A stretch of DNA of 14,983 nucleotides, taken from positions 1-14,983 of the forward strand of contig WTHW01000197.1 of assembly GCA_011526395.1 (NCBI GenBank), given 5' to 3'. A program made the position numbers and the translations under genes. The stretch comes from Alphaproteobacteria bacterium. Lineage in GTDB: Bacteria > Pseudomonadota > Alphaproteobacteria > Puniceispirillales > Puniceispirillaceae. Numbering within the stretch: the first letter of the stretch is position 1; the number at the start of each line of letters is the position of its first letter. This document shows positions 7,714-14,935 of this stretch, one piece after another. Below the pieces are notes generated by a model. The model ran no database searches. It was given only the letters and a program-made list of their open reading frames with translations, and was not told the origin of the DNA.

Positions 7714-9849
7714 TTAATTTTTCAGATCAAATCTGTCTAAATCCATGACTTTTGTCCATGCAGCGATAAAGTCAGAGACAAACTTTTCGTTATTATCATC
7801 TTGTGCATAAACCTCTGCCAATGCACGCAACTCTGAATTGCTGCCGAACACAAGGTCAATACGGCTAGCATGACGCACAACCTCGCCTGAAACGCGGTCT
7901 TTTGCTTCGTAGCTATTGGCACCTGTTGGCGACCAGCTGACTGACATATCAAGCAATGTTTGGAACCAGCCATTATCAAGGCTGTTACCATCACCCCATA
8001 CGCCTGCCCCTGTTGCACTGATGCCAAGTGAGCGCATACCACCGACCAACACAGTCATTTCAGCTGGTGTTAGCTCTAGCAATTGTGCTTTATCAAGCAT
8101 CATTTCTTCAGGGCTTACCGCAAAGATTTTTTCAGAATAGTTACGGAAACCATCAGCACGAGGCTCAAGATGTGCGAATGACTCAGCATCAGTATGTTCT
8201 GCTGTTGCATCACCGCGACCTGTTGAAACAGATACTGTTTGTGACGATGCCATCTCAATACCAGCCGCACCGCCAATGACAATGACGTCAGCCATGCTTG
8301 CGCTATTTGATGATGCGATTGCTTCATATACCTCAAGCACTTTTGCTAATTGTGCTGGCTTATTTGCCTGCCAATCTTTCATTGGCGCAAGACGGATACG
8401 CGCACCATTTGCACCACCGCGCTTGTCTGAGCCACGGAATGTCGATGCTGAAGCCCATGCTGTCTCAACCATCTCTTGCAACGATAGGCCAGATGACTTG
8501 ATGGCATCTTTGATAGCAGAAACGGCATCATCGCTTAGCGCCTTACCTGCAGGGATTGGATCCTGCCAGATATAATCTGTCTCAGGATAATCACCTGCGA
8601 CATAGTTGGTCTTTGGACCCATATCACGATGTAGCAACTTAAACCATGCTTTTGCAAAAGCTTCGCCAAAAGCTTCTGGATCATTGACAAAACGCTCACC
8701 AATCGCGCGGTAGTCTGGATCTTCTTTCAATGCCATATCAGCAGTTGTCATCATTGGTGTGACTTTGCCACTGCCATCAACTTCTGGCGCCATATCAGCT
8801 TCATCAATATCAACAGGATGCCAGATATGAGCGCCTGCTGGGCTTTTTGTTAGCTCCCAATCGTAATTGTAAAGAAGCCTTAGATAATCCATATCCCATT
8901 GTGTTGGGTTGCTTGTCCATGGACCTTCGATACCTGATGTGATTGTATCAACACCTTTGCCTGATGCATGGCTGCTTTCCCAACCAAAGCCTTGCGCTTC
9001 AATCGGCGCACCTTCTGGCTCTGCACCAACAGCTGAGGCTGGACCATTACCATGTGCTTTACCAAATGTATGACCACCTGCAACAAGCGCAAATGTCTCT
9101 TCATCATTCATGGCCATACGACCGAATGTTTCGCGAATATCTTGTGCAGATAGTTTCGGGTCTGGGTTGCCATTTGGACCTTCTGGATTGACATAAATCA
9201 AGCCCATCTGAACAGCCGCAAGTGGGTTTTCCAAATCCTGTCTTGAATTGCCGTAACGGTTGTCGCCTAGCCATTCATCTTCTGCGCCCCAATAAATATC
9301 TTTTTCTGGGTGCCAAATATCAGGACGACCAAGCGCTGTGCCATGATTTGGTCCGCCCATATCTTCAATCGCGACGTTACCTGCCATGATAAGCAAATCT
9401 GCCCATGAAAGTTTGTTGCCGTATTTTTGCTTGATAGGCCAAAGCAAACGGCGCGCCTTATCAAGGTTGCCATTATCAGGCCATGAGTTCAAAGGTGCAA
9501 AACGCTGGGCACCTGTACCCCCGCCGCCACGACCATCGCCCGTACGGTATGTGCCAGCCGCGTGCCATGTCATGCGGATGAAAAATGGACCATAATGACC
9601 ATAATCGGCTGGCCACCAATCTTGTGATTCTGACATAACCTTCTTCAGGTCAGCTTTTAGAGCCGTGACATCAAGCGTTTTCACAAGCGCCGCGTAATCG
9701 AAGTCTGAACCAAGAGGATTAGACTTGCTATCATGCTGGCGAAGAATGTCTAGATTCAATGAATTCGGCCACCAATCAACATTTTTCGTGCCAGATTTTG
9801 GCGTTGTTACACTGCCATGCATGACAGGGCATTTGCTCATTTCGTTCAT
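7714..9849 (-). CDS. katG: Catalase-peroxidase
   Basis: This bifunctional heme enzyme removes hydrogen peroxide by catalase and peroxidase activity. It has 711 residues with the two tandem peroxidase-like domains of KatG, the N-terminal one active. The distal triad R92, W95 and H96 is in RMTWHAAGTYR. Y219 in LIYVNPEGP and M245 in FGRMAMNDE form, with W95, the predicted Met-Tyr-Trp adduct needed for catalase activity. The proximal heme ligand is H260, with W311 and D371. Numbering runs ten behind the tuberculosis enzyme throughout (for example S305 for S315). No signal peptide is seen, so it is cytoplasmic. GGGAG lies 6 bases before the ATG. irr lies upstream on the same strand; an Irr-box-like site and a promoter occur in the 199-base gap. 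Confidence 0.97.
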   Translation of the reverse strand: MNEMSKCPVMHGSVTTPKSGTKNVDWWPNSLNLDILRQHDSKSNPLGSDFDYAALVKTLDVTALKADLKKVMSESQDWWPADYGHYGPFFIRMTWHAAGTYRTGDGRGGGGTGAQRFAPLNSWPDNGNLDKARRLLWPIKQKYGNKLSWADLLIMAGNVAIEDMGGPNHGTALGRPDIWHPEKDIYWGAEDEWLGDNRYGNSRQDLENPLAAVQMGLIYVNPEGPNGNPDPKLSAQDIRETFGRMAMNDEETFALVAGGHTFGKAHGNGPASAVGAEPEGAPIEAQGFGWESSHASGKGVDTITSGIEGPWTSNPTQWDMDYLRLLYNYDWELTKSPAGAHIWHPVDIDEADMAPEVDGSGKVTPMMTTADMALKEDPDYRAIGERFVNDPEAFGEAFAKAWFKLLHRDMGPKTNYVAGDYPETDYIWQDPIPAGKALSDDAVSAIKDAIKSSGLSLQEMVETAWASASTFRGSDKRGGANGARIRLAPMKDWQANKPAQLAKVLEVYEAIASSNSASMADVIVIGGAAGIEMASSQTVSVSTGRGDATAEHTDAESFAHLEPRADGFRNYSEKIFAVSPEEMMLDKAQLLELTPAEMTVLVGGMRSLGISATGAGVWGDGNSLDNGWFQTLLDMSVSWSPTGANSYEAKDRVSGEVVRHASRIDLVFGSNSELRALAEVYAQDDNNEKFVSDFIAAWTKVMDLDRFDLKN

Positions 9850-9940
9850 AAGTATCTCCCTAAAATAGGATGTGAAAAAAGGTTAGGTACTATTCGCACA
9901 GCTCAAACAATTTAAGCTGAAATTTAAAAAATCGTCCTCA

Positions 9941-9969
9941 AATATGGAACAGAGTGAGTAGCAGGTCAA
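9941..9969 (-). promoter_or_regulatory. Sigma-70-like promoter for katG
   Basis: On the minus strand TTGACC (9969-9964, five of six consensus bases) and CATATT (9946-9941, four of six) are spaced by 17 bases. Transcription would begin near 9934, leaving a leader of about 85 bases before katG. The Irr-box-like palindrome ends only 4 bases upstream of this -35. katG may therefore have its own start besides any read-through from irr, after which no terminator hairpin is visible. Confidence 0.55.
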
Positions 9970-9973
9970 GCAG

Positions 9974-9990
9974 TTTAGAATGATTTTAAT
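9974..9990. promoter_or_regulatory. Irr-box-like operator upstream of katG
   Basis: The site reads TTTAGAATGATTTTAAT, an inverted repeat TTTAGAA-N3-TTTTAAT. Twelve of the fourteen half-site bases agree with the iron control element pattern as I recall it, TTTAGAA-N3-TTCTAAA. It lies directly upstream of the -35 of the katG promoter, a position compatible with activation or with occlusion of upstream contacts. The presence of an Irr-type gene next door supports the reading. Binding is inferred. Confidence 0.55.
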
Positions 9991-10048
9991 CTGGTTTTTT
10001 AGCGGATGAAAAACACACAGAGTGCCAGCGGAAAATAAATGATAATAT

Positions 10049-10459
10049 TCAGCTGATTTTTCTGATTTTTACGACCATTTCAACAGACTCAATTTCATAG
10101 CCTGTGGGCGCTTGCGGCACATCAGCTTGCAAATCTCCAAAGGGAATATCGATAAGCTCGCCCGTCTCTTCGACAAGGAAATGATGATGCTTTGCGATGT
10201 TTGTATCAAAGGTGATGCCATCATCGCCTGATGGTACCCTTTGCAACAAGCCTGCCGCCTCGAATTGATGAAGGCAATTATAGATGGTTGCCGTTGCCAT
10301 ATGCTCACCCATCTGCGCAATTTTTTGCGCAAGTACATCAGCATTCACATGACATTTGGTTGGACCAAATAACAGACCTGCCAATAACACACGCTGTCGC
10401 GTTGGGCGCAAATTGGCCGAACGGAGCATGGTTTTAATGTCAGTTGAATGGTCTGTCAC
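10049..10459 (-). CDS. irr: Irr-type iron response regulator, Fur family
   Basis: This 136-residue Fur-superfamily DNA-binding protein looks like Irr, the alphaproteobacterial regulator of iron and heme genes. The segment MLRSANLRPTRQRVLLAGLLFG (residues 11-32), the recognition-helix region MATATIYNCLHQFEAAGLLQ, and FDTNIAKHHHFLVEETGELIDIP closely follow Irr proteins. Three consecutive histidines at 91-93 match the heme/metal site of Irr. The CxxC zinc motifs of Fur and PerR are absent. The N-terminal CP heme-regulatory motif of Bradyrhizobium Irr is also absent, as in several other Irr proteins. The start is GTG at 10459, with AAGGA about 10 bases upstream. An in-frame extension is not possible from the nearer ATG, which soon meets a stop. 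It lies upstream of katG on the same strand, with an operator-like palindrome in its promoter region. Confidence 0.87.
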   Translation of the reverse strand: MTDHSTDIKTMLRSANLRPTRQRVLLAGLLFGPTKCHVNADVLAQKIAQMGEHMATATIYNCLHQFEAAGLLQRVPSGDDGITFDTNIAKHHHFLVEETGELIDIPFGDLQADVPQAPTGYEIESVEMVVKIRKIS

Positions 10460-10486
10460 TGTGAATTCATCCTTGGCTGATAGTAA

Positions 10487-10503
10487 TTTAGATGCCTTCT
10501 AAA
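10487..10503. promoter_or_regulatory. Irr-box-like operator in the irr promoter region
   Basis: The site reads TTTAGATGCCTTCTAAA, an inverted repeat with arms TTTAGAT and TTCTAAA around three bases, thirteen of fourteen agreeing with the iron control element pattern as I recall it. It begins 28 bases before the irr GTG and lies downstream of a perfect -35 (TTGACA, 10517-10512 on the minus strand). It thus covers the spacer and presumed -10. That placement suggests autorepression. It also overlaps the extreme 5' end of the open frame upstream of the glycosyltransferase. Confidence 0.65.
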
Positions 10504-10511
10504 CTACAAAT

Positions 10512-10517
10512 TGTCAA
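10512..10517 (-). promoter_or_regulatory. -35 element of the presumed irr promoter
   Basis: A perfect TTGACA on the minus strand lies 52 bases before the irr start codon. At a 17-base spacing the facing hexamer is CATCTA, a poor -10, so the promoter may depend on other features or be weak. The Irr-box-like palindrome fills the spacer. Confidence 0.4.
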
Positions 10518-10563
10518 TATGCTCATCTTGTTTTCAATCCCAACTAAGCCTATGAATGCAGTC

Positions 10564-11328
10564 ATGGAACTATTTTTGATTTCACTTCAAAGCGATGATG
10601 TGCGGCGAGAACGCTTTCATAAAAACATGTCATCTATCGGCCTCAATTATCAATTGATTGAGGCTGTTGATGCCAGGCAATGGTCGCAAGAAGAATGTGA
10701 CAGACACCTCCGCAAACCGGCAATTGCTTTCAATATGGCTCACCATCCTATCGCAGGGTCCATCGGTTGTTATTTATCCCATTTCAAGGCATTTGAAGCA
10801 TTGATAGAGAGCGGTGCTGAGTCTGCGGTCATATTCGAAGATGACATCATCGTCAGCCGAGATTTTGCTAGTTATATGGATTGTCTAGAACAAGCGGCGC
10901 GCGCCTTTGATATAATCTGGCTCTGTGATCGTCGCCCTAATCGCCCTGCCCCCTTAGTTGGCACATCAAAAAAAGGACTGGAATTTCGGTTCAAGCGATT
11001 TACCAATATTGGCACAACAGGATATGTTATTAACCGCCGTGCCGCGAAGCACATGCTAGACCATCACAGACTATTCGGCGTTGAAATTGACCTGCTTTTA
11101 AATAGGTGGTGGGACACCGGTTTTCTAACAGCGACCACCTCTCCAGATCTTCTTCACGATACTGACGGCGCCTCATCCATTGGCTATAAGGACATAAAAT
11201 CATTCAAAAACCCCTTATATCGCATAGCTAGGATGCTAAATAATGGGAGAATGTCCTTATTGAAAAGATGGCGCTTTGCCTCTCACTACGCCAAAATGAA
11301 ACATAGCTATCAAAAGGTTACCAAGTAA
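10564..11328 (+). CDS. Glycosyltransferase family 25 protein
   Basis: A 254-residue family 25 glycosyltransferase, a group that adds galactose or similar sugars to lipopolysaccharide or to other acceptors. It begins MELFLISLQSDDVRRERF, the standard nucleotide-sugar-binding N-terminus (strand, then a DxxRRxRF helix). GCYLSHFKAFE lies at 68-78 and VIFEDDI at 89-95, with the metal-binding acidic cluster. Later TGYVINRRAAKHML also fits. No signal peptide or membrane segment is seen. The frame is open back to 10492, but that part overlaps the Irr-box-like site and does not resemble the family. ATGs at 10552 and 10564 are both possible, and neither has a clear Shine-Dalgarno sequence. It diverges from irr and is followed after one base by the nitroreductase gene. 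Acceptor is unknown. Confidence 0.82.
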   Translation: MELFLISLQSDDVRRERFHKNMSSIGLNYQLIEAVDARQWSQEECDRHLRKPAIAFNMAHHPIAGSIGCYLSHFKAFEALIESGAESAVIFEDDIIVSRDFASYMDCLEQAARAFDIIWLCDRRPNRPAPLVGTSKKGLEFRFKRFTNIGTTGYVINRRAAKHMLDHHRLFGVEIDLLLNRWWDTGFLTATTSPDLLHDTDGASSIGYKDIKSFKNPLYRIARMLNNGRMSLLKRWRFASHYAKMKHSYQKVTK

Positions 11329-11329
11329 A

Positions 11330-11926
11330 ATGGCACAAACTGCAAATGATATTACAGAGTTTTTACAACAACGTCGCTCGACAATCATCAGCAAGCTAGG
11401 CGCATCTGATCTGCCAAAAGACGATATTGAAACAATCCTCGCCTGCGGTGTTCGTGTGCCAGATCATGCTGTTCTTGGCCCGTGGAAGATTATGGTTATT
11501 CAAGGTGATAGCAGACACCAACTTGGCCAGGAAATCTTAAGACCGGAATTTGCAGCCCAAAACCCAGACGCAACAGAAGAAGGCTTGCTGTTTGAAGAAC
11601 AGAGATTCTGTCGCGCTGGCGCTATATTTGCTGTATTATCTACGCCAAAAGAACACCCCAAAATCCCTATTTGGGAAATGGAGCTATCTGCAGGCGCTGT
11701 CGCAATGAATATCACAACAGCCGCGCAAGCACTTGGTTACGGCGCACAATGGGTAACAGAATGGTACAGCTATAATGATAAGATGCTGGCCGCTCTTGGA
11801 GGGCGTGTTGGCACAGACAAAATAGCAGGATTTATCTATGTTGGCGAAAAATCAGAAGCACCAAAAGAACGTCGCCGGCCAGAGCGTGAGAATGTCATAG
11901 GCTTTTACGAGCCATCTGTGTCATAA
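11330..11926 (+). CDS. Nitroreductase-family FMN oxidoreductase (YdjA-like)
   Basis: This 198-residue single-domain nitroreductase-fold protein would bind FMN as a dimer and reduce an unknown electrophilic substrate with NAD(P)H. The N-terminal RRST at residues 15-18 and RVPDHAVLGPWKIMVI at 42-57 match the phosphate- and flavin-binding segments of the small YdjA-like subgroup. LGYGAQWVTEW at 135-145 is the conserved C-terminal FMN contact, followed by IAGFIYVGEKSEAPKERRRP, also typical. The ATG follows the glycosyltransferase stop by one base. RNase D starts 29 bases downstream. Its physiological role is not evident from the context. Confidence 0.88.
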   Translation: MAQTANDITEFLQQRRSTIISKLGASDLPKDDIETILACGVRVPDHAVLGPWKIMVIQGDSRHQLGQEILRPEFAAQNPDATEEGLLFEEQRFCRAGAIFAVLSTPKEHPKIPIWEMELSAGAVAMNITTAAQALGYGAQWVTEWYSYNDKMLAALGGRVGTDKIAGFIYVGEKSEAPKERRRPERENVIGFYEPSVS

Positions 11927-11955
11927 TAAGGCGCAGCAAGCGCAAAGGATAAAAA

Positions 11956-12567
11956 ATGACAAATTATCTCTATCAAAATGACCTGCCAGATGGTTTGGAC
12001 TTAGGCAATGTGGTTGCCATTGATACTGAAACTTTGGGGTTGAACCTGACAAGAGACCGTTTGTGTGTTGTGCAATTATCATCAGGTGATGGAAATGCAC
12101 ATCTAGTGCAAATTAAAGCTGAAATCGCTGACTGCCCTAATTTAAAAAAATTAATTTTAGACCCAACAGTCGAGAAGCTATTTCACTTTGGTCGTTTTGA
12201 TATCGCACAATTGATGAAACTGGCTGGCGATATGGCTGGACCTGTTTTCTGCACAAAAATTGCCTCAAAGCTTGTCAGAACCTACACTGACAGACATGGA
12301 CTTGCTGAATTATGCCGCGAAATGCTTGGCGTTGAGCTATCCAAACAACAACAATCCTCTGATTGGGGCAAAGACGAATTAACACAACAGCAGATTGATT
12401 ATGCGGCAAGCGATGTTTTGTATTTGCATCAATTAAAGGCAGAATTGTTAAAGCGTCTTGAAAGAGAAGGCAGACTTGAAAATGCCGAAGCCTGTTTCAG
12501 ATACCTTCCCCATCGAGCTCAACTAGATATTGCAGGCTTTGAAGATGTGGATATATTCCATCACTAA
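11956..12567 (+). CDS. rnd: Ribonuclease D-like 3'-5' exonuclease (short form)
   Basis: This is a DEDDy-type 3'-5' exoribonuclease that would trim structured RNA 3' ends. Catalytic acids are visible as D23 and E25 in AIDTETLGL, D82 in FHFGRFDIAQL, and Y149 with D153 in DYAASDVLYL. The protein has 203 residues and consists of the exonuclease domain only. The C-terminal HRDC domains of the roughly 375-residue E. coli RNase D are missing, as is common for the alphaproteobacterial short form. An AAGGA lies 6 bases before the ATG. It stands 51 bases before lptC, an arrangement seen in many alphaproteobacteria, so it may be the first gene of the lpt transcript. Confidence 0.9.
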   Translation: MTNYLYQNDLPDGLDLGNVVAIDTETLGLNLTRDRLCVVQLSSGDGNAHLVQIKAEIADCPNLKKLILDPTVEKLFHFGRFDIAQLMKLAGDMAGPVFCTKIASKLVRTYTDRHGLAELCREMLGVELSKQQQSSDWGKDELTQQQIDYAASDVLYLHQLKAELLKRLEREGRLENAEACFRYLPHRAQLDIAGFEDVDIFHH

Positions 12568-12618
12568 GTTTGGCATTAAGCTTGGCAAAAACGACATATC
12601 AGATATCAGACTAAAGAC

Positions 12619-13260
12619 GTGACCAATCATCAAAAAGAGAAAACATTCCGCTTTGCACCCAAGGTTGTCTCGCCTCATCAGCAAAATGCGCGCAGTTACC
12701 GCATTTCTGTTGTGATTGGTGCGCTTGCATCTTTTGCGGTTGGCATTCTTGGGATATGGGTCCTGTTCTTCCAATCTGATAACAATATTTCTATCGATCT
12801 TACGGCTGTCTCAACCAATGAGGATGGGCGCCTAGAATTACAAGGCCTGACATATCGGGGTAAGACGCAAGCTGGCGATCCCTTTGAAGTCATCGCTGAA
12901 AAAGCATCTGAAGATGCAAAAGACCCAAATATCGTCAATTTAACAGTTGTCGATGGTGAAATACAAAGTGATGGTAATGGCGTGATCACGCTTGATTCAC
13001 AATCAGGCAGGTTCAATCAAGTGAAGAACTTTGTAACCTTAAAAGGCGATGTCATCATCACCCAGAGCGCGCGTGATATAACTCTGATGACACAATATCT
13101 TGAGGGCGATTTGACCAAAGGAGACTTTGAAGCGCCAGTGGCTGCGAATGTAACAAGCCCCAAAATATCTATCTCAGGACAAGCGCTATCAGTCACAAAT
13201 TTTGGTGACAGAATCGTTTTTAAAGGCAAAAGTAAAGCGACAATCAATGAGGGTGAATAA
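12619..13260 (+). CDS. lptC: LPS export system protein LptC
   Basis: LptC is a bitopic inner-membrane protein that passes lipopolysaccharide from the LptBFG transporter to LptA. The 213-residue product has a basic cytoplasmic N-terminus, one membrane helix at about 29-51 (ISVVIGALASFAVGILGIWVLFF), and a periplasmic beta-rich remainder. Repeating strands such as LELQGLTYRG, GVITLDSQSGRFNQ and ITLMTQYLEGDL fit the OstA-like jellyroll. The start appears to be GTG, with only a weak AAAGA before it; no in-frame ATG precedes the membrane helix. Identification is supported by the following lptA and lptB. The stop at 13258-13260 lies one base before lptA. Confidence 0.88.
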   Translation: MTNHQKEKTFRFAPKVVSPHQQNARSYRISVVIGALASFAVGILGIWVLFFQSDNNISIDLTAVSTNEDGRLELQGLTYRGKTQAGDPFEVIAEKASEDAKDPNIVNLTVVDGEIQSDGNGVITLDSQSGRFNQVKNFVTLKGDVIITQSARDITLMTQYLEGDLTKGDFEAPVAANVTSPKISISGQALSVTNFGDRIVFKGKSKATINEGE

Positions 13261-13261
13261 A

Positions 13262-14038
13262 ATGAAATCCATACTTCACAATAAGGCGCGAGCATTCTGT
13301 TTTGCCAGCACCCTTATTATGAGCGCGAGCGCAATGCAAGCGAACGCACAGTCGCTAGAAATATCAGCTGATAAAGAGCTGCTGTGGGATCAAACACAGA
13401 GCTTGTATGAAGCGATTGGAGATGCAAACGCCACGAGAGGCACGCAATCCATATCAGCACAGACACTTCGGGCAAAATACGATAACAGTACTGATGAACA
13501 AGAAATTAATCGCATCATCGCCATTGATGATGTGCGATTTTCTGACGAGAGATTATCTGGCAAGGGCACGCATCTTGATTATGACGCCAGACAAAATTTT
13601 TATGCTCTAAAAGGCCCTGGCGCTGAAATCAACTCAAAAGATGGCACGGCAAAGGCAAAGACTTTGCTGACATTTGACCGCGTTAACGGTGTCATGACGG
13701 CACAGGATAATGGCGAAATCCTGATGAGTGACGGCAGAATCTTAAAAGGCGCTTTCATCGAAATCCTGTTATCTGAAACAGAAGATATCAAGACGATAGA
13801 CGCTGAAGGCAATGTCTTTGTTCAGCAGGCAGATGGCAAACAAGCTTTTGCAAAATCTGGTCGTTATAATGCTGAAACAGATAAAGCCATCTTGATTGGG
13901 GATGTTAAAATTATTGATGGCGACAGCATTTTAAATGGACAAAAGGCTGAAATTGATTTTAATAGTGGAATCAGTCGGTTATTGGCCGGTGAGAATTCAG
14001 GCCGCGTTACAGGCACGTTAGTATCATCAGGCGATTAA
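13262..14038 (+). CDS. lptA: Periplasmic LPS-bridging protein LptA
   Basis: LptA forms the periplasmic bridge that carries lipopolysaccharide from LptC to LptD. The product has 258 residues. A signal peptide with a basic start and hydrophobic core ends at ANA (27-29), giving cleavage before Q30. The mature part starts LEISADKELLWDQTQ and shows OstA-like strands in two stretches, about 31-115 and 178-240. This makes it longer than the 185-residue E. coli protein. The frame is open back to 13202 inside lptC. I chose the ATG at 13262 because GAGGG lies 8 bases before it and the signal peptide then begins correctly. It overlaps nothing and follows lptC by one base. Confidence 0.88.
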   Translation: MKSILHNKARAFCFASTLIMSASAMQANAQSLEISADKELLWDQTQSLYEAIGDANATRGTQSISAQTLRAKYDNSTDEQEINRIIAIDDVRFSDERLSGKGTHLDYDARQNFYALKGPGAEINSKDGTAKAKTLLTFDRVNGVMTAQDNGEILMSDGRILKGAFIEILLSETEDIKTIDAEGNVFVQQADGKQAFAKSGRYNAETDKAILIGDVKIIDGDSILNGQKAEIDFNSGISRLLAGENSGRVTGTLVSSGD

Positions 14039-14084
14039 CCGCAAAGCAAATGGCGCAAACGTAAGAATGAACGAGCATTGATTT

Positions 14085-14873
14085 ATGAGTGACAAGACAT
14101 CATCACAAGATGCACAGCCACGTAATAGCAATGTTCAAGTGGTAGCGCAAAGCAGAGGCCTTCAAGCAAAGGGTCTTGGTAAAAGTTTCGCAAAACGCCG
14201 TGTTGTTCGCAATGTGACATTAAATGTTAAACGAGGCGAAGCTGTTGGTCTTCTAGGCCCGAATGGCGCTGGCAAGACAACTACTTTCTATATGCTTTCA
14301 GGCTTAATAAATGCTGATGAGGGCTCTGTCTTACTTGACGGCAAAGAGCTTACACAATTGCCGTTATATGAGCGCGCAAGACGTGGTGTCGGATATTTAC
14401 CGCAGGAATCTAGCGTATTTCGCGGCCTAACAGTTGAACAAAATATCACAGCTGTATTAGAGATATTTGAGCCAAATCGTGATGCGCGCCAAATGATGCT
14501 CGAAGATCTGATGGCAGAATTTGGCATCACGCATCTTCGGAACACATCCTCAATGAATTTGTCAGGCGGTGAGCGCAGACGACTTGAGATTGCAAGAGCA
14601 CTTGCCGCAAGGCCAACATTTTTGCTTCTTGATGAACCGCTGGCTGGCATTGACCCTATTTCAATCTCAGAGATTAGAGAGTTAATAGCACAGCTTAAAG
14701 AACATGGTCTTGGAGTTCTTATCACAGACCATAATGTCAGAGAGACATTAGAGCTAATTGACCGCGCCTATATCATTCATGATGGTATGGTTATGATGGA
14801 TGGACGCCCTGATGAGGTGGTTGAACATTCCGGCGTGCGCGAAGTCTATCTAGGCGACAGTTTCCAAAGATAA
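14085..14873 (+). CDS. lptB: LPS export ABC transporter ATP-binding protein LptB
   Basis: LptB is the cytoplasmic ATPase that powers lipopolysaccharide extraction by LptFG. In the 262-residue protein, the Walker A is GPNGAGKT at 58-65 and the Q-loop Gln is Q107 in GYLPQESSVFRGLTVEQN. The signature LSGGE is at 159-163, Walker B LLLDEP at 180-185 with E184 catalytic, and the switch histidine H216 is in TDHNVRETL. GYLPQE and SVFRGLTVEQN are typical of LptB rather than branched-chain amino-acid ATPases. The first 25 or so residues are a polar extension not present in E. coli LptB. It follows lptA by 46 bases and is followed by a terminator, so the usual downstream rpoN is absent here. Confidence 0.95.
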   Translation: MSDKTSSQDAQPRNSNVQVVAQSRGLQAKGLGKSFAKRRVVRNVTLNVKRGEAVGLLGPNGAGKTTTFYMLSGLINADEGSVLLDGKELTQLPLYERARRGVGYLPQESSVFRGLTVEQNITAVLEIFEPNRDARQMMLEDLMAEFGITHLRNTSSMNLSGGERRRLEIARALAARPTFLLLDEPLAGIDPISISEIRELIAQLKEHGLGVLITDHNVRETLELIDRAYIIHDGMVMMDGRPDEVVEHSGVREVYLGDSFQR

Positions 14874-14881
14874 AAGACACA

Positions 14882-14910
14882 AAAAAAGCCCCGTTAATAG
14901 GGGCTTTTTT
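14882..14910. terminator. Bidirectional Rho-independent terminator between lptB and tRNA-Ala
   Basis: An 11-bp perfect stem (14882-14892 with 14900-14910) contains a GCCCC/GGGGC core flanked by A and T runs around a 7-base loop. It can act on the plus strand 9 bases after the lptB stop. It can equally act on the minus strand, 26 bases past the 3' end of the tRNA. Confidence 0.93.
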
Positions 14911-14935
14911 GTTGCGTCATACAAACGCTTGCGAT

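Noticed and set aside
8276..8575. Open frame of 99 codons opposite katG, and several similar ones across 7737-9595
   Set aside because: These are shadows of the strongly conserved katG frame on the other strand. They have no recognisable motifs, and katG residues are intact throughout.
9905..9919. Small inverted repeat (AGCTC ... AAGCT region) in the katG leader as a regulatory hairpin
   Set aside because: The stem is only about five pairs with a long AT-rich loop, no better than chance in this composition.
10049..10459. Calling the regulator PerR, Fur or Mur
   Set aside because: There are no CxxC zinc motifs, while the HHH stretch and the RPTRQR and FDTN contexts follow Irr. The two Irr-box-like sites agree.
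10492..10563. N-terminal extension of the glycosyltransferase starting at the ATG at 10492
   Set aside because: The added 24 residues do not resemble family 25 N-termini, and the codons overlap the Irr-box-like palindrome and irr promoter region. There is no ribosome-binding site.
13202..13261. Upstream start for lptA inside lptC
   Set aside because: It lacks a ribosome-binding site and would put 20 basic residues before the signal peptide. The ATG at 13262 has GAGGG at good spacing.
14288..14725. 145-codon open frame antisense to lptB
   Set aside because: It has no domain features and lies entirely opposite the intact ABC ATPase motifs, so it is a coding shadow.
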